Shown piece after piece: positions 27,057 to 35,543 of a stretch of 64,000 nucleotides of DNA. The first letter of the stretch is position 1. Every line of letters starts with the position of its first letter. The stretch comes from an uncultured Alistipes sp. Lineage in GTDB: Bacteria > Bacteroidota > Bacteroidia > Bacteroidales > Rikenellaceae. The position numbers and the translations under genes were made by a program. Location of the stretch: assembly GCF_910580175.1 (NCBI RefSeq), contig NZ_CAJTXD010000002.1, forward strand, positions 372,001 through 436,000, in the 5' to 3' direction. The notes under the pieces are model-generated. The model saw only the letters and a program-made list of their open reading frames with translations, made no database searches and was not told where the DNA came from.

Positions 27057-29091
27057 CGTCGCGTAGTTTCTGCAATTCGTACATGCGGTCGCGGAATTTT
27101 GCCGCGGCAAGGAAGTCCAGCGACTTGGCCGCCCGCTCCATATCCGCGCGTGCCCGGTCGATCAAGGCGTCGAGATTTTCGCCGGCTTTGGCCGTGTAGG
27201 TCTGCTGGACGTCTGCGGCCGTCATGTAGTGGTTTTCCGCGATCGGATATACGGTCATGTCGGTTTCGGCTGCTGCGGCTTTTCCTGCCAGCAGGGCGCT
27301 TTGGCCCGTGCCGCTGCGTTGCGCCTGCCGCGGCAGCATCCCGTGTTCCATGTTGTAGCGCACCTGGATTTCGCGGCGGCGGTTGCTCTGCTCGATGGTG
27401 TAGCGCATCGATTCGGTGCAGGTGTCGGCATAGAGGATCACGTTGCCCTGCGAATGGCGCGCTGCACGGCCCGCGATCTGCGTGAGCGAGCGCACGTTGC
27501 GCAGGAAGCCCTCCTTGTCGGCGTCCAGAATCGCCACCAGGGCCACTTCCGGGAGGTCGAGACCCTCGCGCAGCAGGTTGACGCCCACCAGCACGTCGAA
27601 CATTCCGGCACGCAGGTCTTCCAGAATCCGAATGCGCTCCAACGTGTCGACGTCGGAGTGGATGTAGCGGTTGCGGACGCCCACGCGGTCGAAATATTTC
27701 GACAACTCTTCGGCCATGCGTTTGGTAATGGTCGTGACGAGCACCTTGTCGTCGTTTTTCACGCGTTTGTCGATCTCCTCGATCAGGTCGTCGATCTGGT
27801 TGAGCGTCACGCGCACTTCGAGCGGCGGGTCGACCAGGCCTGTGGGGCGGATCAATTGCTCGACGATCACTCCTTCGCTCTTCATCAACTCCCAGTCGGC
27901 CGGCGTGGCGCTCACGTAGATCGTCGTACCCTGCAACTGCTCGAATTCGCCGAATGTCAGCGGGCGGTTGTCCTTGGCGGCGGGGAGACGGAAGCCGTAC
28001 TCCACGAGATTCTCCTTGCGCGCACGGTCGCCGCCGAACATGGCGTGCACCTGCGGAATCGTCACGTGGCTTTCGTCGACGACCATCAGGTAGTCCTGCG
28101 GGAAATAATCGAGCAGGCAGAAAGGGCGCGTGCCCTCGGCCCGGCCGTCGAAATAGCGCGAGTAGTTTTCTATGCCGGAGCAGTAGCCCAGCTCCTTGAT
28201 CATCTCCACGTCGTATTCCACGCGCTGCTTGATGCGCTGCGCCTCCATCGTACGGCCCGCGCGCTCGAAAAATTCGATCTGCTTGCCCAGGTCGAGGTAG
28301 ATTTGCTGCACGGCCGAATGGATGCGCTCCTTGGTGGTAACGAAAAGGCTCGTAGGGTAAAGCGTCAGCGAATCGAGCGCGTGGAGCCGCTGTCCCGAGA
28401 CGGGGTCGATGGCGTAGATGGCCTCGACCTCGTTGTCGAAAAACATGACGCGGAAACACTGGTTGCCGAACTCGCCGAATGCGGCCATGATGTCCACCGT
28501 GTCGCCGTTGACCCGGAACGTTGCCGGCCCGAGGTCGCGTTCGGTACGCGTATAGAGTGCCTCGACGAGCTTGTAGAGGAAATGTTTGTAGCTGACGACC
28601 TGTCCGACCTCGATATGGATCGCCGTGGCGTGGAAATCGGCCGGATTGCCGGCGCCGTAGAGACACGAGACGCTCGACACGACGATCACGTCGCGCCGGC
28701 CCGACAACAGCGTGGCGACGGTCTGCAAACGCATCTTCTCGATCTCGTCGTTGATCGAGAGGTCTTTTTCTATATAGGTGTCCGACGCCGGAAGGTAGGC
28801 TTCGGGCTGGTAGTAGTCGTAATAGGAGACGAAATATTCGACGGCGTTTTCGGGAAAGAAATTCTTGAACTCGCCGTAGAGTTGTGCTGCCAGCGTTTTG
28901 TTATGGCTCAACACGAGCGTCGGACGGTTCAGCCCTGCGATGACGTTGGCCACCGTGAAGGTCTTGCCCGAGCCGGTGATGCCCAGCAGCGTATTGTGCT
29001 GCGAGCCGTGGCGAATGGCGCCCAGCAGTTGGGCGATGGCTTCGGGCTGGTCGCCCGTGGGGGCATAGTCCGATACGAGTTTGAAGTCCAT
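27040..29091 (-). CDS. uvrB: Excinuclease ABC subunit B
   Basis: 683 aa, full length. Motifs: GITGSGKTFTVANVIA (Walker A), the beta-hairpin region YYDYYQPEAYLP, DESHVTIPQ (Walker B), TPADWEL, and late helicase motifs GVNLLREGLDLPEVALV and AGRAARHSQGNVILYAD. A C-terminal UVR domain is present (ENLDALIDRARADMERAAKSLDF). It is the damage-verifying helicase of nucleotide excision repair. Divergent from dnaG across a repeat-containing gap. Confidence 0.96.
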   Translation of the reverse strand: MDFKLVSDYAPTGDQPEAIAQLLGAIRHGSQHNTLLGITGSGKTFTVANVIAGLNRPTLVLSHNKTLAAQLYGEFKNFFPENAVEYFVSYYDYYQPEAYLPASDTYIEKDLSINDEIEKMRLQTVATLLSGRRDVIVVSSVSCLYGAGNPADFHATAIHIEVGQVVSYKHFLYKLVEALYTRTERDLGPATFRVNGDTVDIMAAFGEFGNQCFRVMFFDNEVEAIYAIDPVSGQRLHALDSLTLYPTSLFVTTKERIHSAVQQIYLDLGKQIEFFERAGRTMEAQRIKQRVEYDVEMIKELGYCSGIENYSRYFDGRAEGTRPFCLLDYFPQDYLMVVDESHVTIPQVHAMFGGDRARKENLVEYGFRLPAAKDNRPLTFGEFEQLQGTTIYVSATPADWELMKSEGVIVEQLIRPTGLVDPPLEVRVTLNQIDDLIEEIDKRVKNDDKVLVTTITKRMAEELSKYFDRVGVRNRYIHSDVDTLERIRILEDLRAGMFDVLVGVNLLREGLDLPEVALVAILDADKEGFLRNVRSLTQIAGRAARHSQGNVILYADTCTESMRYTIEQSNRRREIQVRYNMEHGMLPRQAQRSGTGQSALLAGKAAAAETDMTVYPIAENHYMTAADVQQTYTAKAGENLDALIDRARADMERAAKSLDFLAAAKFRDRMYELQKLRDENKKQ

Positions 29092-29102
29092 GACGCAAAT
29101 TT

Positions 29103-29300
29103 AATTCATAATTCACAATTCACAATTCATGGTTGTGTTTTTTTCGGAGTCGAAGATCGGCGGATGATTCGCATGTTGCCGAGTCCCGCAGGTTCCTGTC
29201 CGGAAACGGTGGAGGGTTGCGGAAGTGCGCAAAAACTGCTCCGCGGCCCTTCTCGGGCTTCGAAATTAATTGTGGATTGTGGATTGTGAATTGTGAATTC
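29103..29300. repeat. Inverted AATTCAC-type repeats flanking the uvrB-dnaG spacer
   Basis: Near uvrB (29103-29131) runs of AATTCAC-like heptamers occur (ATTCACAATTCACAATTCAT). Near dnaG (29266-29300) the inverted form occurs (GGATTGTGAATTGTGAATTC). The arms flank about 135 bp of GC-rich, apparently non-coding sequence. The pattern resembles a small MITE- or REP-like element. Confidence 0.55.
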
Positions 29301-29312
29301 TTCGTACCTTTG
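29283..29312 (+). promoter_or_regulatory. Promoter for dnaG inside the repeat arm
   Basis: ATTG (29283-29286), an 18-bp spacer and TACCTTTG (29305-29312), ending 5 bp before the dnaG ATG. The -33 element lies within the heptamer repeat. Confidence 0.5.
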
Positions 29313-29317
29313 TGTCC

Positions 29318-31291
29318 ATGATCGATCGGGAGACAGTAGACCGCATCTATGCCGCCGCCAATATCGTGGATATTATCGGCGATTATGTCACGCTCAAGCG
29401 CAAGGGCGTGAACTACCAGGCGTGCTGTCCGTTTCACAACGAAAAAACCCCGTCGTTCGTCGTCTCGCCCTCGAAAGGGGTTTATAAATGCTTCGGCTGC
29501 GGCAAGGGCGGCAATGCCGTGACTTTCCTGATGGAGCATGAGAACATCGCCTATCCTGAAGCCCTCAAGATGGTGGCCAAGCGCTATGGTATCGAGGTCA
29601 AAGAGAAGGAACTGACACCCGAGGAGGCGCGCCGCAACGACGACCGCGAGTCGATGTTCGCGCTTAACGGTTGGGCGGCCGACTATTTTGCCCGCTACCT
29701 GCTGCACGAGAGCGAAGGTATGAGCGTCGGCATGACCTATTTCCGCCAGACGCGCGGCATGACCGATGCCACGATCCAAAAATTCGGCCTGGGTTTCTGT
29801 CCAGCCAAAGGCGACAAGATGTCCAAGGATGCTCTGGCAGCGGGATATAAGGAGGAGTTTCTGCTCTCGACGGGGCTTTCGCTCAAGCGCGAGAGCGACG
29901 GGTCGCTCTACGACCGTTTCCGCGACCGCGTGATCTTCCCTGTGCATAACATTTCGGGCCGCATCGTGGCGTTCGGCGGACGTACGCTCCGTACCGACAA
30001 GTCGGTCGCCAAGTATCAGAATTCGCCCGAAAGCGAAATATACAGCAAGAAACGCGAACTTTATGGCCTCTATTTCGCCAAGAAAGCGATCCAGCAGCAG
30101 GATTTCGCCATCATGGTGGAAGGCTATACCGATGTGATCTCGATGCACCAGGCCGGGGTCGAGAACGTCGTGTCGTCGTCCGGTACTTCGTTGACGACCG
30201 AGCAGATCCGGCTGCTCAATCGTTTTACGAAGAACATTACCGTGATCTACGACGGCGACTCGGCGGGTATCCATGCGTCGTTGCGCGGTATCGACATGAT
30301 CCTCAAGGAGGGCATGAACGTGCGCGTTGTGCTGTTGCCCGAACCCGAAGACCCCGACTCGTTCGCCCGGAGCCATACGGCGGCTGAGTTGCAGGAGTAT
30401 ATCCGCACCAACGAGCAGGATTTCCTGGCTTTCAAGGCCAAGCTGCTGTTGCAGGATGCCGAGGGCGACCCGATCAAGAAGGCGGCCCTCATCGGCGACA
30501 TGGTGCAGTCGATCGCGCAGATTCCCGATCCCATCCAACGGTCGGTCTACATCAAGGAGTGCGCCCGCATCATGGACATCGACGAGCAGATTCTTATCTC
30601 GGAGGTGGCCCGCAAGCGGCTGTCGACGACGGGAGACCGCGAGACCGACGAATTCGTGCGGCGCCAGACGACCCTGCGGCGCGAGGTTCCGCGCGAACCC
30701 GAGGTGGAGTATGTGAAGCAGGTCGAGGCGGGCAGCAGTACCGATGCACTGGAACGCGAGCTGTGCAAATATCTGCTCAAGTACGGACATTGCAAGTTCG
30801 ACTTCAAGGAGGGGCGCAACATGGTGTCTTGCAACGTTGCCGAGGTAATTTTCGACGAGCTGGCCGATGGCGATCTGACATTTCGCAACGTCCGGTACGA
30901 CAAGATTCGGGCGGCCTATCTGGAGCAGTGGCAGCAACTCGGAGTAGGGGCCGAAGTGCCGGCGCATGTGTTTTTGACTCATATCGATCCCGAGGTCTGC
31001 GATGTTTCGGTCGACCTGCTCTTTTCAGACGACAACTATGTCGCCAGCGAGTTGTGGAAACGGAAAGAGGTGCACGTCGAAAGCGAGGCTGAAATGCTGG
31101 CTGTGGGCGTGCCTAAGGCTGTGGCGCTCTACAAGACCAAGGTTATTGAGGGAATGATCAAGGAGTTGCAGACCCGGCTGGACGACGCGGAGCTTTCCGA
31201 GGAGGTGCAGAGCGACGTGATGCAGCGCCTTTCGGCGCTCAACCGGGCCAAGGTAACGATGGCCAAGAAGTTGCAGCGGCTGATATTGTGA
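29318..31291 (+). CDS. dnaG: DNA primase
   Basis: 657 aa from ATG 29318. N-terminal CHC2 zinc finger (CPFHNEKTPSF ... YKCFGCGKGG), catalytic core with NISGRIVAFGGRTL, TOPRIM motifs (IMVEGYTDVISMHQAG, VIYDGDSAGIHAS), then a C-terminal helicase-binding region. It makes RNA primers for replication and interacts with DnaB. The -7 box sits within 5 bp of the ATG, suggesting a very short leader. Confidence 0.95.
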   Translation: MIDRETVDRIYAAANIVDIIGDYVTLKRKGVNYQACCPFHNEKTPSFVVSPSKGVYKCFGCGKGGNAVTFLMEHENIAYPEALKMVAKRYGIEVKEKELTPEEARRNDDRESMFALNGWAADYFARYLLHESEGMSVGMTYFRQTRGMTDATIQKFGLGFCPAKGDKMSKDALAAGYKEEFLLSTGLSLKRESDGSLYDRFRDRVIFPVHNISGRIVAFGGRTLRTDKSVAKYQNSPESEIYSKKRELYGLYFAKKAIQQQDFAIMVEGYTDVISMHQAGVENVVSSSGTSLTTEQIRLLNRFTKNITVIYDGDSAGIHASLRGIDMILKEGMNVRVVLLPEPEDPDSFARSHTAAELQEYIRTNEQDFLAFKAKLLLQDAEGDPIKKAALIGDMVQSIAQIPDPIQRSVYIKECARIMDIDEQILISEVARKRLSTTGDRETDEFVRRQTTLRREVPREPEVEYVKQVEAGSSTDALERELCKYLLKYGHCKFDFKEGRNMVSCNVAEVIFDELADGDLTFRNVRYDKIRAAYLEQWQQLGVGAEVPAHVFLTHIDPEVCDVSVDLLFSDDNYVASELWKRKEVHVESEAEMLAVGVPKAVALYKTKVIEGMIKELQTRLDDAELSEEVQSDVMQRLSALNRAKVTMAKKLQRLIL

Positions 31292-31655
31292 AGCGGCCGG
31301 CGCTGGAAATGTCGTTCGCAGACCGCGGAAGATCGGTTGAAAAAAGGGGCGGGATTCGGGTCGTATACGCATCACTGCGCATACCGTGTGCAAACAGAAA
31401 ATAAACAGAAAGATGTGTAAAACATATCAAAGATAAAAGAATTGGTTATCTTGAACCGATTCCCACCCCTGCGACTGAAAATTGCAAATGATGTGCCGTT
31501 TTTGAATACGATGGCAGACTTTTATACTTTTTTTAATACTTTCGATCCGTCGTTTCCTGGTCTGCCGGTTCGTGCGGAGTGCGGCCGGCCGAATTGCGTC
31601 GAGGCGGTTCGGGCTGGGCACACCCGATCGGGGCGGATCATTGTTTTAGCATAAT
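31292..31655. other. Gap between dnaG and smpB
   Basis: 364 bp without a credible gene. It holds a small imperfect hairpin (GAATTGGTT 31439-31447 / AACCGATTC 31454-31462) and a minus-oriented TATCTTTG (plus 31428-31435) with no gene to serve. The short open frame 31442-31654 does not look protein-like. No tmRNA is visible despite smpB. Confidence 0.4.
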
Positions 31656-32120
31656 ATGAACGAACAGAAAAAAATAAATATTCGAAACAAGCGCGCCACG
31701 TTCGATTACGAGATTCTCGAAGAGTGGGTCGCCGGCATCGTCCTGGTCGGCACGGAGATCAAGTCGATCCGTGCGGGCAAGGCGTCGATGACCGATTCGT
31801 TTTGTTATTTCGACAAGGGCGAGGTGTGGATCCGCGGGGTCAACATCGCCGAATATGCTTGGGGCACCTGCAACAACCATGCGCCGCGCCGCGACCGCAA
31901 ATTGTTGTTGACGGCCCGTGAAATCGGCAAGATGCAGCGTGCCGCCCAGGACAAGGGGCTTACGATCGTGGGGCTGCGGCTGTTCCTGAACGAGCGCGGG
32001 CTGGCGAAAGTCGTCGTCGGCCTGGCTCGCGGCCGCAAGTCCTATGACAAGCGCGAGTACCTTAAGGAGAACGACGCCCGTCGCGAAATGGACAAGGCGA
32101 TGAAAAATTTCAAACGATGA
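31656..32120 (+). CDS. smpB: SsrA-binding protein SmpB
   Basis: 154 aa. Family motifs include the N-terminal NKRATFDYEILEEWVAGIVL, GTEIKSIRAGKASMTDSF and the C-terminal basic tail after GLARGRKSYDKREYLKE. It carries tmRNA to stalled ribosomes for trans-translation. It precedes tsaB by about 30 bp, so they are probably co-transcribed. Confidence 0.95.
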   Translation: MNEQKKINIRNKRATFDYEILEEWVAGIVLVGTEIKSIRAGKASMTDSFCYFDKGEVWIRGVNIAEYAWGTCNNHAPRRDRKLLLTAREIGKMQRAAQDKGLTIVGLRLFLNERGLAKVVVGLARGRKSYDKREYLKENDARREMDKAMKNFKR

Positions 32121-32149
32121 TCCGAACGATCGCAAACAGGCAGTAGATT

Positions 32150-32857
32150 ATGTCACTTATTCTTTGCATGGAAACCGGCACCGACATCTGTTCGGTGGGG
32201 ATTGCGCGCGACGGCGTGCTGTTGTCGCTGCGCGAGAGCGACCAGGGGCGCGACCATGCCCGCAAGGCGGCGCTGTTCGTCGACGAACTATTGCGCGAAA
32301 CCGGCATCGCACCCGACGATCTGGATGCTGTGGCCGTGGGCAAGGGGCCGGGTTCCTATACGGGGTTGCGGATCGGCGTGTCGCTGGCCAAAGGGTTGTG
32401 CTACGGTCTCGGCAAACCGTTGATCGCCGTGGGGTCGCTCGATGCTTTGGTCGAGGTGGCGCGCGAAGATCACGAAGCCGGCATTCTGTCGGTCGACGAT
32501 TGGGATCGCGCTTTGTTGTGTCCGATGGTGGACGCCCGGCGCATGGAGGTCTATGCCCAGGTTTTCGACAGCGCAGGTGTGCCGCAGAACGAGGTGGCGG
32601 CCGAGGTAGTCGACGGCGAGAGTTTCGCCGCGTTCCGCCGCTCGGGGCGGCCGTTCGTCATCTTCGGCAACGGCGCCCGCAAGTGCGCCGACCTGCTGCC
32701 CGACGCCCGGCTGGTCGAAGTGGCACCGTCCGCCCGGGGGCTGGCCCGACTGGCCCAGCAGGCACTCGATGCGGGTCGCACGGAGGATGTTGCCTACTTC
32801 GAACCTTTCTATCTGAAGGATTTCGTCGTTACGACTTCGAAGAAAAAACTGTTTTGA
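32150..32857 (+). CDS. tsaB: tRNA threonylcarbamoyladenosine biosynthesis protein TsaB
   Basis: 235 aa. ASKHA-fold signatures: CMETGTDICSVGIARDG at the start and GKGPGSYTGLRIGVSLAKGLCYGL in the middle. TsaB is the non-catalytic partner of TsaD in making t6A37 on ANN-decoding tRNAs. The stop codon overlaps a TTG that could start the next small gene. Confidence 0.94.
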   Translation: MSLILCMETGTDICSVGIARDGVLLSLRESDQGRDHARKAALFVDELLRETGIAPDDLDAVAVGKGPGSYTGLRIGVSLAKGLCYGLGKPLIAVGSLDALVEVAREDHEAGILSVDDWDRALLCPMVDARRMEVYAQVFDSAGVPQNEVAAEVVDGESFAAFRRSGRPFVIFGNGARKCADLLPDARLVEVAPSARGLARLAQQALDAGRTEDVAYFEPFYLKDFVVTTSKKKLF

Positions 32858-33135
32858 CTCGGCCGGAACTGATCGCGGCGCTCTCGGGGCGGTTCCGTGC
32901 GAATTTTGCCGATGCGCTCGGGCGTATTGCCGAGACTGCCGGTGCCTGGGCCGTCGACCCGGCTTCCAAGGTGGCCGTACGCATCGGGGCCGTCGAAGTG
33001 CTGCGGGGTTGCTGCGAACAGGTTCCGTGGGTCATCGAAACATGGGACGATCTTATGGCGATGTTGGCCCGCGATGCCACTCCCGGTATCGCCTGTCGGC
33101 TCCGGCGAAGTTGGGGCGCTGCTGTCCGGAAGTAA
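32854..33135 (+). CDS. Hypothetical protein, TTG start overlapping tsaB stop
   Basis: A 93-codon frame starting at TTG 32854. Its codon choice (GCC, GTC, GAC, CTG, GGC) looks like the neighbouring real genes rather than a shadow, and residues such as AVDPASKVAVRIGAVEVLRG and WVIETWDDLMAML read as a normal helical protein. No ATG is available near the start. I recognise no family. It may be a real small gene coupled to tsaB, or the remnant of a longer one. Confidence 0.4.
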   Translation: MTRPELIAALSGRFRANFADALGRIAETAGAWAVDPASKVAVRIGAVEVLRGCCEQVPWVIETWDDLMAMLARDATPGIACRLRRSWGAAVRK

Positions 33136-33270
33136 CCGGACATTAATATTCCGTTGCCGACAAAGGGCTGTCGACACGGCTATGATGTTGAAATCCGCTT
33201 ATAAATAGTTGATTGCGTGCTGTTGCGGTGTTAGGGTGCTATATTGTCCGAGTGTCTTTTGGGTGGCGCC

Positions 33271-34620
33271 CTATGGATTCGGTGTGCCCGGTGTGCCCGG
33301 CGAATCCTCTTCGCTGCCGGACAATTCCAGCGTGCGGGCAGCGTGCTGGCGCTTGGTTTGCAGCCGGGCGGTTTTGCGCAGGCGTTCGCCCACACGGATG
33401 ATGTTGTCGTTGCCCGTGCAGAGACGTTTGTGGGCGTCGTCGTAGGCGTCGCGCGCCTTGTCCAGGGCCGCCCCGACCCCTTCGAGCGAGGAGGTAAAAG
33501 CCACCAGCTGTTCGTAGAGTTTCAGTCCGCAGGCTGCTATTTCTTTGGTATTTTTGTCCTGGTCGTTGTATTTCCAGAGGTCGGCTACCAATTTGAGCAG
33601 TGCGAAAAGGTTCGTAGGCGACGAGACGATGACTTTTTTTTCGTAGGCGTCGGCCCAGATCGATGTATCGTTCTGTAATGCAGCAAGAAATGCTGGTTCG
33701 TTGGGCACGAACATGATGACGAAATCCGGCGAGTCGAGCAGTCGTTGGTATTCCTTGCGCCCCAGCTCCGCGACGTGTTGACGCACCGAAGCCACATGCG
33801 CGGCCATGTGGTGGCGGCGCTCCTCTTCGGTGTCGGCGGCTGTGTAGTTGACGAAAGCCGTGAGCGAGACTTTCGAGTCGATGACGATGTTTTTCTTTTC
33901 GGGCAGATGCAGCACCACGTCGGGCCGCAAGTTGCGCCCCTCGGCATCCTTGATGTTGTATTGGGTTTCGTAGTGGATGCCTTTGAGCAGCGACGAGTTG
34001 TCGAGAATGGTTTCCAGCAGCATTTCGCCCCAGTCTCCCTGCACCTTGGAATTGCCTTTGAGCGCATCGGTCAGGTTCTGCGCGTCGGCCGAGATGGTGC
34101 GGTTCAGCTCGATGAGCCGTTGCAGCTCGTTTTTCAGTTCGCCGCGTTGCGAGGTATGGGTTGTGTGGATCTCTTCCACGCGTTTGCGGAAGTCGGCGAT
34201 GTTGTCTTTGAACGGTTTGAGCAGCAGGTCGATCGACTCCTGGCTCGTCTGACGGAAGCGCTGCGACTGTTCGCCCAGGATTTCGGTCGCCAAGTTGCGG
34301 AATTGCAGTCGCAGGGCTTCCTCCTCCTTTTCGCGGCGCAGCTTTTCGGCATCGCGTTCCTCGGCCGTACGGCGGCGCAGGGCTTCAAGCTCGGTTTCGG
34401 TGCGGGCACGCAGAGCTGCCAGCTCTTTTTCGGCATCGGCGCGTGCCGCAACCTGGATGCGGGTTTCTTCTTCGGCTTTTTCGCGGGCTGTTTCAGCCGT
34501 GTTCTTTTCCGTCGCCAGGCGTGCGGTCTCGCGGCGCTGTGTTTTGCAGATGGCCGCCAAGGCCGCTGCGAGGGCGCCGAACAAGATGGTCGTTATGAGA
34601 GTAAGAGTCTCCATATTCAT
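33271..34620 (-). CDS. rmuC: DNA recombination protein RmuC
   Basis: 449 aa from ATG at complement 34618-34620; a second ATG at 34614 is possible. An N-terminal membrane helix (about residues 4-22) is followed by a long charged coiled coil (about 25-110), then the RmuC core with QGDWGEMLLETILDNSSL, RPDVVLHLPEKKNIVIDSKVS and FVPNEPAFLAAL. The core is a PD-(D/E)XK-like fold linked in E. coli to limiting inversions at short inverted repeats. That may matter in a genome with invertible loci, though the link is only inferred. Confidence 0.93.
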   Translation of the reverse strand: MNMETLTLITTILFGALAAALAAICKTQRRETARLATEKNTAETAREKAEEETRIQVAARADAEKELAALRARTETELEALRRRTAEERDAEKLRREKEEEALRLQFRNLATEILGEQSQRFRQTSQESIDLLLKPFKDNIADFRKRVEEIHTTHTSQRGELKNELQRLIELNRTISADAQNLTDALKGNSKVQGDWGEMLLETILDNSSLLKGIHYETQYNIKDAEGRNLRPDVVLHLPEKKNIVIDSKVSLTAFVNYTAADTEEERRHHMAAHVASVRQHVAELGRKEYQRLLDSPDFVIMFVPNEPAFLAALQNDTSIWADAYEKKVIVSSPTNLFALLKLVADLWKYNDQDKNTKEIAACGLKLYEQLVAFTSSLEGVGAALDKARDAYDDAHKRLCTGNDNIIRVGERLRKTARLQTKRQHAARTLELSGSEEDSPGTPGTPNP

Positions 34621-34784
34621 AAAAATGCGATTGTTTTTTGTGCGAACCGTAGATTGCGTCGATTTTTGAAAGTGTCGGTTTTGCCTGCTACTCGGCTCCG
34701 ACAAAAATAGCAAATTTAATTTGCTTTTGCGCGCGTTCGCCGGTCGGGCGTTGCCGAAATTCTTTTAACAAGTGAAAAGATACT

Positions 34785-34816
34785 TTTCGACATTGATCTT
34801 ATTTTTCTTATTTTTG
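34785..34816 (+). promoter_or_regulatory. Promoter for rpe
   Basis: TTCG (34786-34789), a 19-bp spacer and TATTTTTG (34809-34816), 16 bp before the rpe ATG. Confidence 0.5.
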
Positions 34817-34832
34817 TAAAAAAATCCGCCCT

Positions 34833-35483
34833 ATGCCCCGTATCGTAGCTCCTTCGATGCTTTCGGCCGACTTCGGACACCTCGACCGCGACACCCGCAT
34901 GGTCGGCCGCAGCGCCGCCCAGTGGATTCACATCGATGTGATGGACGGTGTCTTCGTGCCTAACATCTCGTTCGGATTTCCCGTGCTGAAGGCTATCCGC
35001 AAGGCTTCGGCCAAGTGTCTCGACGTGCATCTGATGATCGTGGAGCCGGAGCGTTACGCGGAGCGGTTCGCGGAGGCCGGGGCCGACATCGTCACGTTTC
35101 ATTATGAGGCTGCCGACGATGTGCGGGGCTGTATCGACCGCATTCGCCGGGCCGGCGCGCGCGCGGGTATCTCCGTCAAGCCTGCTACGCCGGTCGAAGT
35201 GTTGCGCGACATCCTGCCGCTGGTCGACATGGTGCTCGTCATGAGCGTCGAACCCGGTTTCGGCGGTCAGGCGTTCATTCCTGAATCGTTGCAGAAAATT
35301 GCCGACCTGCGGGCTATGGCCCGAGAACAGGGTCTCGAAATGCTCATCGAGGTCGACGGCGGCATTTCGGCCCGTAATGCCGGCGCAATCTATGCCGCCG
35401 GGGCCGATGTGCTGGTGGCCGGGAGCAGCATTTTCGGTGCCGATGATCCCGAAGCCGAAATCATGCGGATGCTCGATGCGTAG
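34833..35483 (+). CDS. rpe: Ribulose-phosphate 3-epimerase
   Basis: 216 aa TIM barrel. Motifs: PSMLSADFGHL at the start, HIDVMDGVFVPN with metal-binding His/Asp, DVHLMIVEP, VLVMSVEPGFGGQAFIP and IEVDGGIS. It interconverts ribulose-5-phosphate and xylulose-5-phosphate. Complete, with its own promoter; the ABC-F gene follows at 60 bp with a separate -7 box. Confidence 0.96.
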   Translation: MPRIVAPSMLSADFGHLDRDTRMVGRSAAQWIHIDVMDGVFVPNISFGFPVLKAIRKASAKCLDVHLMIVEPERYAERFAEAGADIVTFHYEAADDVRGCIDRIRRAGARAGISVKPATPVEVLRDILPLVDMVLVMSVEPGFGGQAFIPESLQKIADLRAMAREQGLEMLIEVDGGISARNAGAIYAAGADVLVAGSSIFGADDPEAEIMRMLDA

Positions 35484-35531
35484 GGCGGCCATTTATTTCT
35501 GCTCGCCGCATCGGGATTGGGGATAAATCGC

Positions 35532-35539
35532 TACCTTTG
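35532..35539 (+). promoter_or_regulatory. -7 box for the ABC-F gene
   Basis: TACCTTTG, 4 bp before the ATG; no clear -33 partner. Confidence 0.4.
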
Positions 35540-35543
35540 CGGT

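Noticed and set aside
27229..29289. 686-codon plus-strand frame opposite uvrB
   Set aside because: Antisense shadow with low-complexity content; uvrB motifs are all on the minus strand.
29103..29300. Possible CRISPR array in the uvrB-dnaG gap
   Set aside because: Repeats are 7-mers without unique spacers of constant size, and no cas genes are present.
31292..31655. Possible tmRNA next to smpB
   Set aside because: No tRNA-Ala-like ends or tag-coding frame could be found.
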